Shown here: one piece after another, positions 7,420 through 15,663 of the stretch
Layout of the letters: every line of letters begins with the position of its first letter
Numbering within the stretch: position 1 is the stretch's first letter
Assembly (NCBI GenBank): GCA_902783835.1
Contig: CACZSN010000046.1
Location: 1 to 55,649 of the forward strand
DNA: 55,649 nt
Direction of reading: 5' to 3'
Source of the DNA: an uncultured bacterium
GTDB lineage: Bacteria; Cyanobacteriota; Vampirovibrionia; Gastranaerophilales; Gastranaerophilaceae
Position numbers and translations under genes: made by a program
Notes under the pieces: model-generated
The model's database searches: none
What the model was told of the DNA's origin: nothing
Seen by the model: the letters and a program-made list of their open reading frames with translations, nothing else

Positions 7420-9444
7420 ATGATAAACAAGAAAAGACAAGGTTTTACATTAGCAGAAGCGTTGGTAACGCTTGTAATTATGAGTTTGGTTCTTGCCGCA
7501 ACAATACCGATTGTCAGAACGGCATCAAATCAACCCGCGGAAGCACCTTGGAAATACGTTGTAAGAGGAAATCTTATCAATAACAATGCCGTTTATACAG
7601 CACCGGAAAATAATGCGTTAACGGTAATGGGCGATAACAGAATACCTTTTGATGACGGTATAAACGAAGGTGATTTGCCGACAATTTTTTCAAGCCAAAT
7701 CAACCCGAAAATTGCAGTGGTAACGCAAACTGCAAAAGAAGCAAACCCTATCATTTCAAGGCATTTAGTTGATTTCTACGAAAAAAGCGGAACGAATAAA
7801 CACAAATCCATCGGTAAAATTTCTTTTGACCGCAATTTCAACCTTGCAATCGGAACGAATTCATTGGATACAACCGTAAGAGGAGCATCAGCAAACGTTG
7901 CATCTCCAAATGATACAAACGGATGGTATAAATTGGGTGATGATGCAAAAGGGGCAGCAAACACCGCAGTCGGACAATATTCAATGGCAGGTGAACACAG
8001 ATATATCAGTAAAGATACAGACAACAGTTACAGAACTTTGACAGGGGTGGAAAACTCCTCACTCGGTGCATTTTCATTACAAAGTTTAACAACGGGTAAT
8101 TATAACGTAGCTATCGGTTCTTATGCTATGCAAATGAGTAAAACGAGTGATGCAAATATTGCAATCGGCTCCAGCAGTATGGGAAATACGGAAGGAACCT
8201 GTAACATCGCTATCGGTGTTAACGCACTTTTGGGAAGCAAAATTGTATCAGACGGTAACACTCTCGGAAAGGTTCAAGGAAACGTAGCAATCGGTTATAA
8301 TGCACTCGTTGCTGCTCACAATGAAACAAGCGGAACGGCAAATACAAACGGAAGTTATAACATAAGTATCGGTGCTAATACGATGACAAAAATTACTTCC
8401 GGAAAAGACAATGTTGCGATAGGAAACAACGCAATGAATAATTATGGAGCAGAAAGTTCATCAAACGTTGTAATCGGCAGTGGTAACGGTGGCGGTGCAG
8501 CAAGTAACAAATGTACTCATAATACAATTTTAGGATATTCGGCAATGCCCGCAATAACAAGCGGTACGTCAAATGTTGCGATTGGTTTTGCATCGTTATA
8601 CGCAAATACAACGGGATATAATAATATTGCAATAGGTAATAACTCATTACAAAGCAATACAACAGGTTTTGGAAACATTGCTATCGGTTCTTCAGTAGGA
8701 ACAAGTGGAAACGGAAATAATAAACTTTATATTGGCGGATTTATGGACGGAAACGCCGTAAGACATACAGGAACAAATGCCTTAATTTACGGTGATATGG
8801 AAAATAGAAAATTAACCGTAAACGGTGATTTTACAATCAGCGGAACAGGTTACATCCAAACAAACGACGGAATGTCTAAAATTGTAACTGAAGCCGACTT
8901 GAGAAAATTGACTTATATGTATCAGGCAGGAGCTACATTGACGGGTCATGTCGGAGTTCCCGATACAGGTTTGATTATATCGGATGCGAGATTGAAAAAT
9001 ATTTCCGGAGACAATACGGCAGGTTTGAAGGAAATCACACAACTTAAGGTCAAAAATTTCACATACAAAAACGATAAGAAAAAGACTCCGCACGTTGGTG
9101 TAATTGCCCAAGACTTGCAAAAAGTATTCCCGCACAGTGTATTCCAAGACGGACTTTCAAAATACTTCAAAATCAGTCGTGAAGAAATTTTCTGGGCTTG
9201 CGTAAATGCCATTAAAGAATTAAACGAAAAAATCCAAGATGTTGTGGCAAAAATTGCTGGTCTTGATGAAAAAATAAAAATTTTGGAATCAAAAAACAAG
9301 ATGTATGAAGAAAAAATCACAAATCTTGAACACAAAAACAAGCTTTACGAAGAACGTTTGCAAGCTATTGAATTTCAAATTGAAAAACAATTGGAAAGCA
9401 ATTCTCAAACTCAAACGAAACTTGAAGATGTAAAGGCTGAATAA
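7420..9444 (+). CDS. Chimeric surface protein: prepilin N terminus, YadA-like repeats, S74 self-cleaving chaperone
   Basis: This 674-residue protein joins three parts that are usually apart. Residues 1-32 are a type IV prepilin leader and helix: KKRQG then FTLAEALV, with cleavage expected after G8 and the conserved Glu at +5 (E13). Residues about 140-440 hold some 13 or 14 copies of an NxAIG repeat (for example N229, N246, N262, N288, N331, N385, N402, N419), the left-handed beta-roll of YadA-type trimeric adhesins. From 521 comes a peptidase S74 intramolecular chaperone domain with SDARLKNI (S521 and K526 as the expected Ser/Lys dyad), followed by a coiled coil (about 600-665). A trimeric adhesin or fibre is inferred. 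AAGGA precedes the ATG. The stop overlaps the next start. Confidence 0.85.
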   Translation: MINKKRQGFTLAEALVTLVIMSLVLAATIPIVRTASNQPAEAPWKYVVRGNLINNNAVYTAPENNALTVMGDNRIPFDDGINEGDLPTIFSSQINPKIAVVTQTAKEANPIISRHLVDFYEKSGTNKHKSIGKISFDRNFNLAIGTNSLDTTVRGASANVASPNDTNGWYKLGDDAKGAANTAVGQYSMAGEHRYISKDTDNSYRTLTGVENSSLGAFSLQSLTTGNYNVAIGSYAMQMSKTSDANIAIGSSSMGNTEGTCNIAIGVNALLGSKIVSDGNTLGKVQGNVAIGYNALVAAHNETSGTANTNGSYNISIGANTMTKITSGKDNVAIGNNAMNNYGAESSSNVVIGSGNGGGAASNKCTHNTILGYSAMPAITSGTSNVAIGFASLYANTTGYNNIAIGNNSLQSNTTGFGNIAIGSSVGTSGNGNNKLYIGGFMDGNAVRHTGTNALIYGDMENRKLTVNGDFTISGTGYIQTNDGMSKIVTEADLRKLTYMYQAGATLTGHVGVPDTGLIISDARLKNISGDNTAGLKEITQLKVKNFTYKNDKKKTPHVGVIAQDLQKVFPHSVFQDGLSKYFKISREEIFWACVNAIKELNEKIQDVVAKIAGLDEKIKILESKNKMYEEKITNLEHKNKLYEERLQAIEFQIEKQLESNSQTQTKLEDVKAE

Positions 9445-9701
9445 TGCGTCTTGACAAGTTTTTGAAGGTATCGAGATTAATAAAAAGAAGAACGGTGGCA
9501 AATGATGTTTCGGAGCAGGGACGGATTTCGGTAAACGGATTTCCCGCAAAACCCGCGAAACAGCTCAAAGTTGGCGATAAAATAACAATTGCATACGCAG
9601 GAGGAGAAACAACCGTTGAAATACTAATTGTTCCGACGGGAAATGTTTCGGTACAAGAAGCCTCTTCACTTTATAAAGTTATCAGCGATTTTCGCAAATA
9701 A
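9444..9701 (+). CDS. S4-domain RNA-binding protein, RqcP/HslR-like
   Basis: An 85-residue protein that is essentially one S4 RNA-binding domain: MRLDKFLKVSRLIKRRTVA, GRISVNGFPAKPAKQLKVGD and a final strand. RqcP (YabO) binds stalled 50S subunits and helps RqcH add alanine tails; the related HslR is a heat-shock protein. Length and the LDKFLKVSRLIKRR opening favour RqcP, but the two cannot be told apart with certainty. Its ATG overlaps the stop of the chimeric surface-protein gene by one base (TAATG), so translation is probably coupled. A terminator follows. Confidence 0.85.
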   Translation: MRLDKFLKVSRLIKRRTVANDVSEQGRISVNGFPAKPAKQLKVGDKITIAYAGGETTVEILIVPTGNVSVQEASSLYKVISDFRK

Positions 9702-9712
9702 ACCGATTAATC

Positions 9713-9746
9713 AAAAATCCTTCGCATAAAAAGCGGGGGATTTTTT
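9713..9746 (+). terminator. Rho-independent terminator after the RqcP-like gene
   Basis: AAAATCCTTCGC (9714-9725) pairs with GCGGGGGATTTT (9733-9744), with two G-U pairs, and continues into T's. It ends the three-gene unit that begins at 7091. Confidence 0.85.
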
Positions 9747-9751
9747 GTAAT

Positions 9752-9780
9752 TTGAACAACACACAATTCCGTGATATATT
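9752..9780 (+). promoter_or_regulatory. Probable promoter of the PepT-like gene
   Basis: TTGAAC at 9752-9757 and TATATT at 9775-9780 are 17 bases apart, with TGA directly before the -10 box (an extended -10). The ATG lies 19 bases further on. Confidence 0.55.
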
Positions 9781-9798
9781 TGAGGGAAAGAGGTATTA

Positions 9799-11151
9799 AT
9801 GAAAAAGTTTATAAATTTATTATTAGCATTATTTTTAGTTTTTACGCAAACTTATACGGCGAAATCAGCAGAGGTAAAAAACATGAACAGTTTAATTAAC
9901 CAAGACAGATTAGTAAATTCTTTTATCAGATATGCAAAAATTGATACAGGCTCCGACCCTGTAATAGCGGAGAAAAAAATTCCGAGCACGGAAAAACAAT
10001 TTGACCTTGCAAATTTGCTTGCGGAAGAACTGAAAAAATTGGGACTAAAAGATGTTAACGTAAATAAGCATTGTGTTGTAACGGCAAAATTACCTGCAAA
10101 TATTGACAATGCACCGATTATTGCACTTTTTGCACACGTTGATACGGCACACGATGTTCCGACAGGTGTTGTTAAACCGCAAATTTTTGACTACAAAGGC
10201 GGAAATATAACCCTTTTAAACGGAACCGTAATTAACGCGGAAGATTTGAAAGACGAAATCGGACATAAAATTATTACGACAGACGGAACGACACTCTTAG
10301 GAGCCGACGACAAATCAGGTGTGGCTGAAATTATGGAAGCAATCACCGTTCTTGTTGAAAATCCTTCAATTAAACACCCTGAAATCAAAGTTGTTTTCAC
10401 TCCCGATGAAGAAACGGGATTGGGACTTTCAATTTTTGATACGAAAAATTTTGAAGCAGACCTTGCTTATACGGTTGACGGCGGAGCTCCGCACGAATTG
10501 GATACGGAAACTTTCAATGCGTTCAATCCTGAAATTACTATCACAGGAAAAGTTGTTCACTGCGGCTATGCTTACGGCAAAATGATTAACTCTCTTGAAC
10601 TTGCAAACGAATTTGTTTCAAAATTACCCAAAAACGAAACTCCTTCAACGACAAGAGGAAGAGAAGGTTATTATTTCGTAGATGAAATTTCAGGAACGGC
10701 AGAAAAAACAACAGTCAAAATGCTCGTCCGTGATTTTGACCTTAAAAAAGCACAAGAAAGAATTGAATTCATAGAAAAAACTTTGAAAAAAATCGAAAAA
10801 GATAATAAAGGTTGCAAAATCGAGTTCAACCCGAAACCTGTTTACCAAAACATGAAAGAATATTTTAACCAAATGCCGGAAGTAATTACTTACGCGGAAG
10901 AAGGCATAAGACGCAGCGGCTTAACCCCCGTAAGAAATTCCGTCAGAGGCGGTACTGACGGCTCACATTTGACATTAGAAGGTCTTTTGACCCCGAATTT
11001 AGGTGCAGGCGGAATTAATTTTCACTCACAAACAGAATTTGTTTCAGCTGAAACAATGACAAAATGTTGTGAAAATATTTTGAATATATTGCAAGTTTGG
11101 ACGGAAAAAGCTCCCGAAATTATGCCGACTATTGAAAAACGCAGAAAATAA
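9799..11151 (+). CDS. M20 family tripeptidase (PepT-like) with an N-terminal signal peptide
   Basis: A 450-residue zinc aminopeptidase of the PepT branch, which removes the N-terminal residue from tripeptides. Metal and catalytic motifs are in order: LFAHVDTA, GTTLLGADDKSGVAE, FTPDEETGLG, AYTVDGG, the dimerisation-lid stretch GYAYGKMIN, and SVRGGTDGSHLT to LGAGGINFHSQTEF at the C terminus. Unusually it opens with a 23-residue Sec signal (MKKFINLLLALFLVF, then AKSA), whereas PepT is normally cytoplasmic. ATG 9799 has AAGAGG upstream. A second in-frame ATG at 9883 (Met29), with AGAGG at 9870-9874, would give a signal-free form matching the normal PepT length. Confidence 0.88.
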   Translation: MKKFINLLLALFLVFTQTYTAKSAEVKNMNSLINQDRLVNSFIRYAKIDTGSDPVIAEKKIPSTEKQFDLANLLAEELKKLGLKDVNVNKHCVVTAKLPANIDNAPIIALFAHVDTAHDVPTGVVKPQIFDYKGGNITLLNGTVINAEDLKDEIGHKIITTDGTTLLGADDKSGVAEIMEAITVLVENPSIKHPEIKVVFTPDEETGLGLSIFDTKNFEADLAYTVDGGAPHELDTETFNAFNPEITITGKVVHCGYAYGKMINSLELANEFVSKLPKNETPSTTRGREGYYFVDEISGTAEKTTVKMLVRDFDLKKAQERIEFIEKTLKKIEKDNKGCKIEFNPKPVYQNMKEYFNQMPEVITYAEEGIRRSGLTPVRNSVRGGTDGSHLTLEGLLTPNLGAGGINFHSQTEFVSAETMTKCCENILNILQVWTEKAPEIMPTIEKRRK

Positions 11152-11163
11152 GCAAAAAAATAC

Positions 11164-11191
11164 TTTAAAAAAAATATTTAGTACATATAAT
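11164..11191 (+). promoter_or_regulatory. Probable gdhA promoter
   Basis: TTTAAA at 11164-11169 and TATAAT at 11186-11191 have a 16-base spacer. Its upstream string matches the promoter at 7054. The leader to ATG 11234 would be about 35 bases and ends in AAGGA. Confidence 0.55.
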
Positions 11192-11203
11192 ACGAAATAA
11201 TAA

Positions 11204-12589
<1,386 letters not shown>

Positions 12590-12608
12590 AAATTATCGCA
12601 AACAATCA

Positions 12609-12637
12609 AGAAACCGCTCTTTCGAGGGCGGTTTTTT
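12609..12637 (+). terminator. Rho-independent terminator of gdhA
   Basis: AAACCGCTC pairs with GGGCGGTTT around a short TTTCGA loop, followed by T's to 12637. Confidence 0.9.
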
Positions 12638-12659
12638 GTTGCAGTTTATAAAAAGCTCA

Positions 12660-12744
12660 AAACTATTTAACAGAAGTAGGGTCGACTTTAGTCGACCAGA
12701 ATTAATACTGGATTGCCACAAAAACGAACAAACTATTTGACAGA
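12660..12744 (+). repeat. Imperfect direct repeats flanking a palindromic element
   Basis: AAACTATTTAACAGA (12660-12674) recurs as AAACTATTTGACAGA (12730-12744), 70 bases apart with one change. Between them is a perfect hairpin, GGTCGAC TTTA GTCGACC (12680-12697), overlapping a near-palindrome CCAGAATTAATACTGG (12697-12712 with the shared CC). The second repeat copy supplies the TTGACA of the rpmI promoter. Confidence 0.6.
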
Positions 12745-12764
12745 GGGCATGTTTATTCTACAAT
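12737..12764 (+). promoter_or_regulatory. Strong promoter of the rpmI-rplT leader
   Basis: A perfect TTGACA (12737-12742) and TACAAT (12759-12764) with a 16-base spacer. Transcription should start near 12771, about 270 bases before rpmI. Confidence 0.7.
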
Positions 12765-12770
12765 AAAATA

Positions 12771-13044
12771 GTCAGGAAATCGTAGCGGTGGCATGTCGTT
12801 GCGGTTTCTACAATCACCGTCAGGGATTGCAAAAGGGGCGTGGAAAGCGACTTGACAAGGACTTGGCAAACCAAGTACCACGATAAGGACGGAAACGTAC
12901 TTAGTCGGAAAAAAGGAGCAATATCCACAGGTCTTGCACCGGACGTTTCGGAAACGAAATAAACGTGTTAAGCGGCTATATCAATCAAATTGATACCCCC
13001 TGCAATTTCCAAAACGGTACAAATAAAAGGAAAAGGAGAAAACT
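12771..13044 (+). ncRNA. Candidate structured 5' leader RNA of rpmI-rplT
   Basis: This 274-base gene-free stretch is visibly richer in G and C than its surroundings and folds locally many times: 12776-12787 with 12797-12808 (12 pairs including G-U); 12811-12815 with 12825-12829; an outer stem 12839-12843 with 12878-12882 enclosing 12861-12866 with 12871-12876; 12944-12948 with 12952-12956; and 12979-12985 with 12989-12995. It follows a strong promoter and leads to the L35/L20 genes. Ribosomal protein L20 is known to control this operon through leader RNA in E. coli and B. subtilis, so an L20-responsive leader is the best guess. No T-box, tmRNA or known riboswitch core was recognised. Short uninterrupted frames exist but lack good starts. 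Confidence 0.5.
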
Positions 13045-13254
13045 ATGCCTAAACTCAAAACTCACCGTTCAGGTGCAAAACGTTACAAAGTTACTGCTTC
13101 AGGTAAAATTCTCAGAAGAAAAGCAGGTATTGGTCACCTTCTTCAACACAAAGACGGTTCAAGAAAAAGAAAAATCTTCAAAATGTGTGAAATTTCAGGA
13201 ACTCACTTTAAGTTAGTTTCAAAAGAACTTCCATACAAGAAGTATTCACGTTAA
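13045..13254 (+). CDS. rpmI: 50S ribosomal protein L35
   Basis: A 69-residue basic ribosomal protein: MPKLKTHRSGAKRYKVTASGK then an arginine/lysine-rich body ending LPYKKYSR. The conserved MPK-K-T-H---AKR opening is diagnostic. AAGGAGA precedes the ATG. It is followed by rplT after 22 bases, the usual gene pair; infC, which normally precedes them, is absent here. Confidence 0.97.
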   Translation: MPKLKTHRSGAKRYKVTASGKILRRKAGIGHLLQHKDGSRKRKIFKMCEISGTHFKLVSKELPYKKYSR

Positions 13255-13276
13255 TTGAGAAGAAAGGAACAGTATC

Positions 13277-13627
13277 ATGAGAGTTAAACGCGGAAATGTA
13301 TTAAGAAAAAGACATAAGAAAATCTTGAAGCTTGCAAAAGGCTTCCAAGGTGCAAGAAGCAGAATTTTCAAAGTTGCAAACGCTGCTGTAATGAAGGCGT
13401 TGAAGTATAAATACAGAGACAGACGTAGTCTTAAGAGAAACATGAGAAGACTTTGGATTGTCAGAATCAACGCTGCAACAAGACAATACGGAATGAGCTA
13501 TTCTAAGTTCATGAACGCATTGAAGAAATCAAACGTTACGGTTAACAGAAAAATGTTAGCTGAAATGGCTGTAAACCAACCGGAAGCATTCTCGGTTATC
13601 GTAGAAACAGCAAAAGCTAATGCATAG
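13277..13627 (+). CDS. rplT: 50S ribosomal protein L20
   Basis: A 116-residue ribosomal protein with the typical [23 protein letters not shown] opening, the long basic helix region (about 35-65) and [20 protein letters not shown] in the globular C-terminal domain. L20 assembles early on 23S rRNA and in other bacteria also represses its own operon. AAAGGA precedes the ATG. It is the last gene of the rpmI-rplT unit. Confidence 0.98.
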   Translation: MRVKRGNVLRKRHKKILKLAKGFQGARSRIFKVANAAVMKALKYKYRDRRSLKRNMRRLWIVRINAATRQYGMSYSKFMNALKKSNVTVNRKMLAEMAVNQPEAFSVIVETAKANA

Positions 13628-13679
13628 TTTTTCGGGAATACCCGAAATCAATAAGACCGCTCTTTCGGGCGGTCTTTTA
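13628..13679 (+). terminator. Double-hairpin terminator of rpmI-rplT
   Basis: Two stems in series: TTTCGGG AATA CCCGAAA (13630-13647) and AAGACCGC (13653-13660) with GCGGTCTT (13669-13676), then T's. Confidence 0.88.
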
Positions 13680-13764
13680 TTTTGTATTTTGGTTTAAGAT
13701 ATTTAAAAAGTTCCGTAAAAATGTTATTATTTTAAAAAATCACAGGGCAATTCAGGGTAAAATT

Positions 13765-14739
13765 ATGATTAAATCCGAAAAATTGTTTGATGTCACGGCT
13801 TTAGGTGAAGTTTTAATAGATTTCACTTTTCAAGGTTACAATCAAGACGGTCAAAGACTTTTTGCACAAAATGCAGGCGGAGCTCCCGCCAATGTTCTTG
13901 TTTCAATCGCAAAACTTGGCGGAAAAACAGCCTTTATAGGCAAAGTCGGAAACGATATGCACGGAAATTTTCTTAAAGAAACTCTTGAAAAACACTCTGT
14001 AAACACTGACGGAATGATTATTGACGAAAAATATTTCACTACTCTTGCATTTGTAAGTCTTACAACAAGCGGTGAACGTTCGTTTTCTTTTGCGAGAAAA
14101 GCAGGGGCTGACACAAAACTCAAAAAAGAAGAAATAAACTCCGATTTAATCAAAAATTCAAAAATCTTTCATATCGGTTCACTTTCTTTGACAAATGAAC
14201 CATCAAGAACAGCAACATTTTCCGCCATAAAAATTGCGAAAGATAATAATATTATTTTATCTTATGACCCAAATTACAGAGCAAGTTTATGGAAAAACGA
14301 AAAAACCGCCATAAAAAATATGAAAAGTGTTTTGCCGTTCGTGGATATAATGAAAATTTCGGACGAAGAAACCGAACTTTTGACAGGCATAACGGATATT
14401 GAAGGAGCTGCCAAAGCCTTATTTGACAAAGGTATCAAGGTTATTGTCGTAACTCTTGGCGACAAAGGAGCTTACGTTTATTGCAAAGAAGGCGGAACAT
14501 TTGTTCCCCCCTATAAGTGTGACGTTGTCGATACAACGGGAGCGGGCGATTCTTTTTGGGGCGGATTTTTGTATAAAATATCTCAATTTGATAAAAAAAT
14601 CGACGAACTTTCCCAAAAAGAATTAGCGGATTTTGCAAAATTCGGCAACGCACTTGCAAGTTTATGTGTGAAAAAAAGAGGGGCAATTCCTGCTATGCCA
14701 AGCTTTAATGAAGTTAAAAACAGATTAAAAATCAATTAA
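13765..14739 (+). CDS. Fructokinase, PfkB/ribokinase family
   Basis: A 324-residue sugar kinase that most likely phosphorylates fructose to fructose 6-phosphate. It shows the PfkB N-terminal motif (AGGAPANVLVSIAKLGGKTAFIGKVG, about 37-62, written here as the family pattern) and the C-terminal anion-hole motif DTTGAGDSFWGGFL with the catalytic Asp. The ALGEVLIDF opening, the FARKAGAD segment and the YDPNYR segment are typical of fructokinases rather than ribokinases. The sugar permease gene starts 38 bases downstream, which supports a sugar-use role. Confidence 0.87.
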   Translation: MIKSEKLFDVTALGEVLIDFTFQGYNQDGQRLFAQNAGGAPANVLVSIAKLGGKTAFIGKVGNDMHGNFLKETLEKHSVNTDGMIIDEKYFTTLAFVSLTTSGERSFSFARKAGADTKLKKEEINSDLIKNSKIFHIGSLSLTNEPSRTATFSAIKIAKDNNIILSYDPNYRASLWKNEKTAIKNMKSVLPFVDIMKISDEETELLTGITDIEGAAKALFDKGIKVIVVTLGDKGAYVYCKEGGTFVPPYKCDVVDTTGAGDSFWGGFLYKISQFDKKIDELSQKELADFAKFGNALASLCVKKRGAIPAMPSFNEVKNRLKIN

Positions 14740-14777
14740 CAATTTTATCTTTTTTGCCGAAAATTTAATCTCCTGTT

Positions 14778-15623
14778 ATGATTCAATTTATGGAAAACAA
14801 GAACAAGACCGCAAAATTTTTATCGTACAGCGTTTTAATTTCGGGTGCATTATTAATGCTCATGCCGTTTTTGTTCATGTTAACCCTTTCTTTTTCGGGA
14901 GAAGAACAAATTTTTTCTTATCCTCCAAAATTTTTTCCGGAAAGTATTACTTTTGAAAACTACCGAAGTGTATTTTCAACGGTACCTTTAAAACAATATT
15001 TTCTAAACAGTTTTTACATAGCAACGGCTACAACAATCGGTCAGGTCTTTATTTCAGCCCTTGCGGGTTATGCATTTGCAAGATTAAATTTTCGATTTAA
15101 AGAGCCGTTATTTATCATAATCCTCATAACAATGATGATTCCGCCGCAAGTTAACATTATTCCGTTATTTTTTGTTATGCGTGAACTTAACTGGGTCGAT
15201 ACATATCAAGCGATGATTTTGCCGGGTATGTTCGGTGGTTTCGGTGTTTTTATGATGAGACAGTATTTCAAAATGCTTCCGAAAGAACTTGAAGATGCGG
15301 CTAAAATTGACGGCTGCGGAGCTTTCGGAATATTTTTCAGAACGGCACTTCCTCTTGCGGCACCTGCAATTGCCACCCTCGGAATTTTTACGTTTATAAC
15401 AACATGGAATGCATTCATGTGGCCGTTAATCGTCACAACTTCAGAAACCATGCGGACTTTGCCCGTCGGACTTGCATATCTCAAATCGGGTTACAGAGAA
15501 GTCATTATGTGGGGTGAATTGACCGCATATTGCGTAATTTGTTGTGTTCCCGTCATCGCACTTTTTATTGCGGGAAGAAAATATTTTATCAATGACATTA
15601 TGAGCGGCGGTGTAAAAGAATAA
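14778..15623 (+). CDS. Sugar ABC transporter permease, MalG type
   Basis: A 281-residue inner-membrane protein with six hydrophobic spans and the permease EAA loop (LEDAAKIDGCGAFGIFFRTALPL, about 171-193, where the coupling helix meets the ATPase). It matches the carbohydrate uptake (CUT1) MalG class. The first periplasmic loop has PESITFENYRSVF, typical of that class. An alternative start is ATG 14790. No partner permease, binding protein or ATPase gene is adjacent, so it must work with subunits encoded elsewhere. It probably shares a message with the fructokinase gene. Confidence 0.88.
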   Translation: MIQFMENKNKTAKFLSYSVLISGALLMLMPFLFMLTLSFSGEEQIFSYPPKFFPESITFENYRSVFSTVPLKQYFLNSFYIATATTIGQVFISALAGYAFARLNFRFKEPLFIIILITMMIPPQVNIIPLFFVMRELNWVDTYQAMILPGMFGGFGVFMMRQYFKMLPKELEDAAKIDGCGAFGIFFRTALPLAAPAIATLGIFTFITTWNAFMWPLIVTTSETMRTLPVGLAYLKSGYREVIMWGELTAYCVICCVPVIALFIAGRKYFINDIMSGGVKE

Positions 15624-15654
15624 AAAAGACCCCGTTTAATAGTTAAACGAGGTC
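15622..15654 (-). terminator. Terminator of clpB (may act in both directions)
   Basis: GACCTCGTTTAA on the minus strand pairs across a TAG-size loop with TTAAACGGGGTC (15628-15654), followed on that strand by six T's. It separates the converging permease and clpB genes. Confidence 0.88.
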
Positions 15655-15663
15655 CTTTCGTGA

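Noticed and set aside
12771..13044. Considered tmRNA, RNase P RNA, SRP RNA, T-box or a known riboswitch for the rpmI leader.
   Set aside because: No tRNA-like end with a GTTCGA loop, no SRP GGAAG tetraloop region, no T-box GGTGG core and no recognised riboswitch core could be found by eye.
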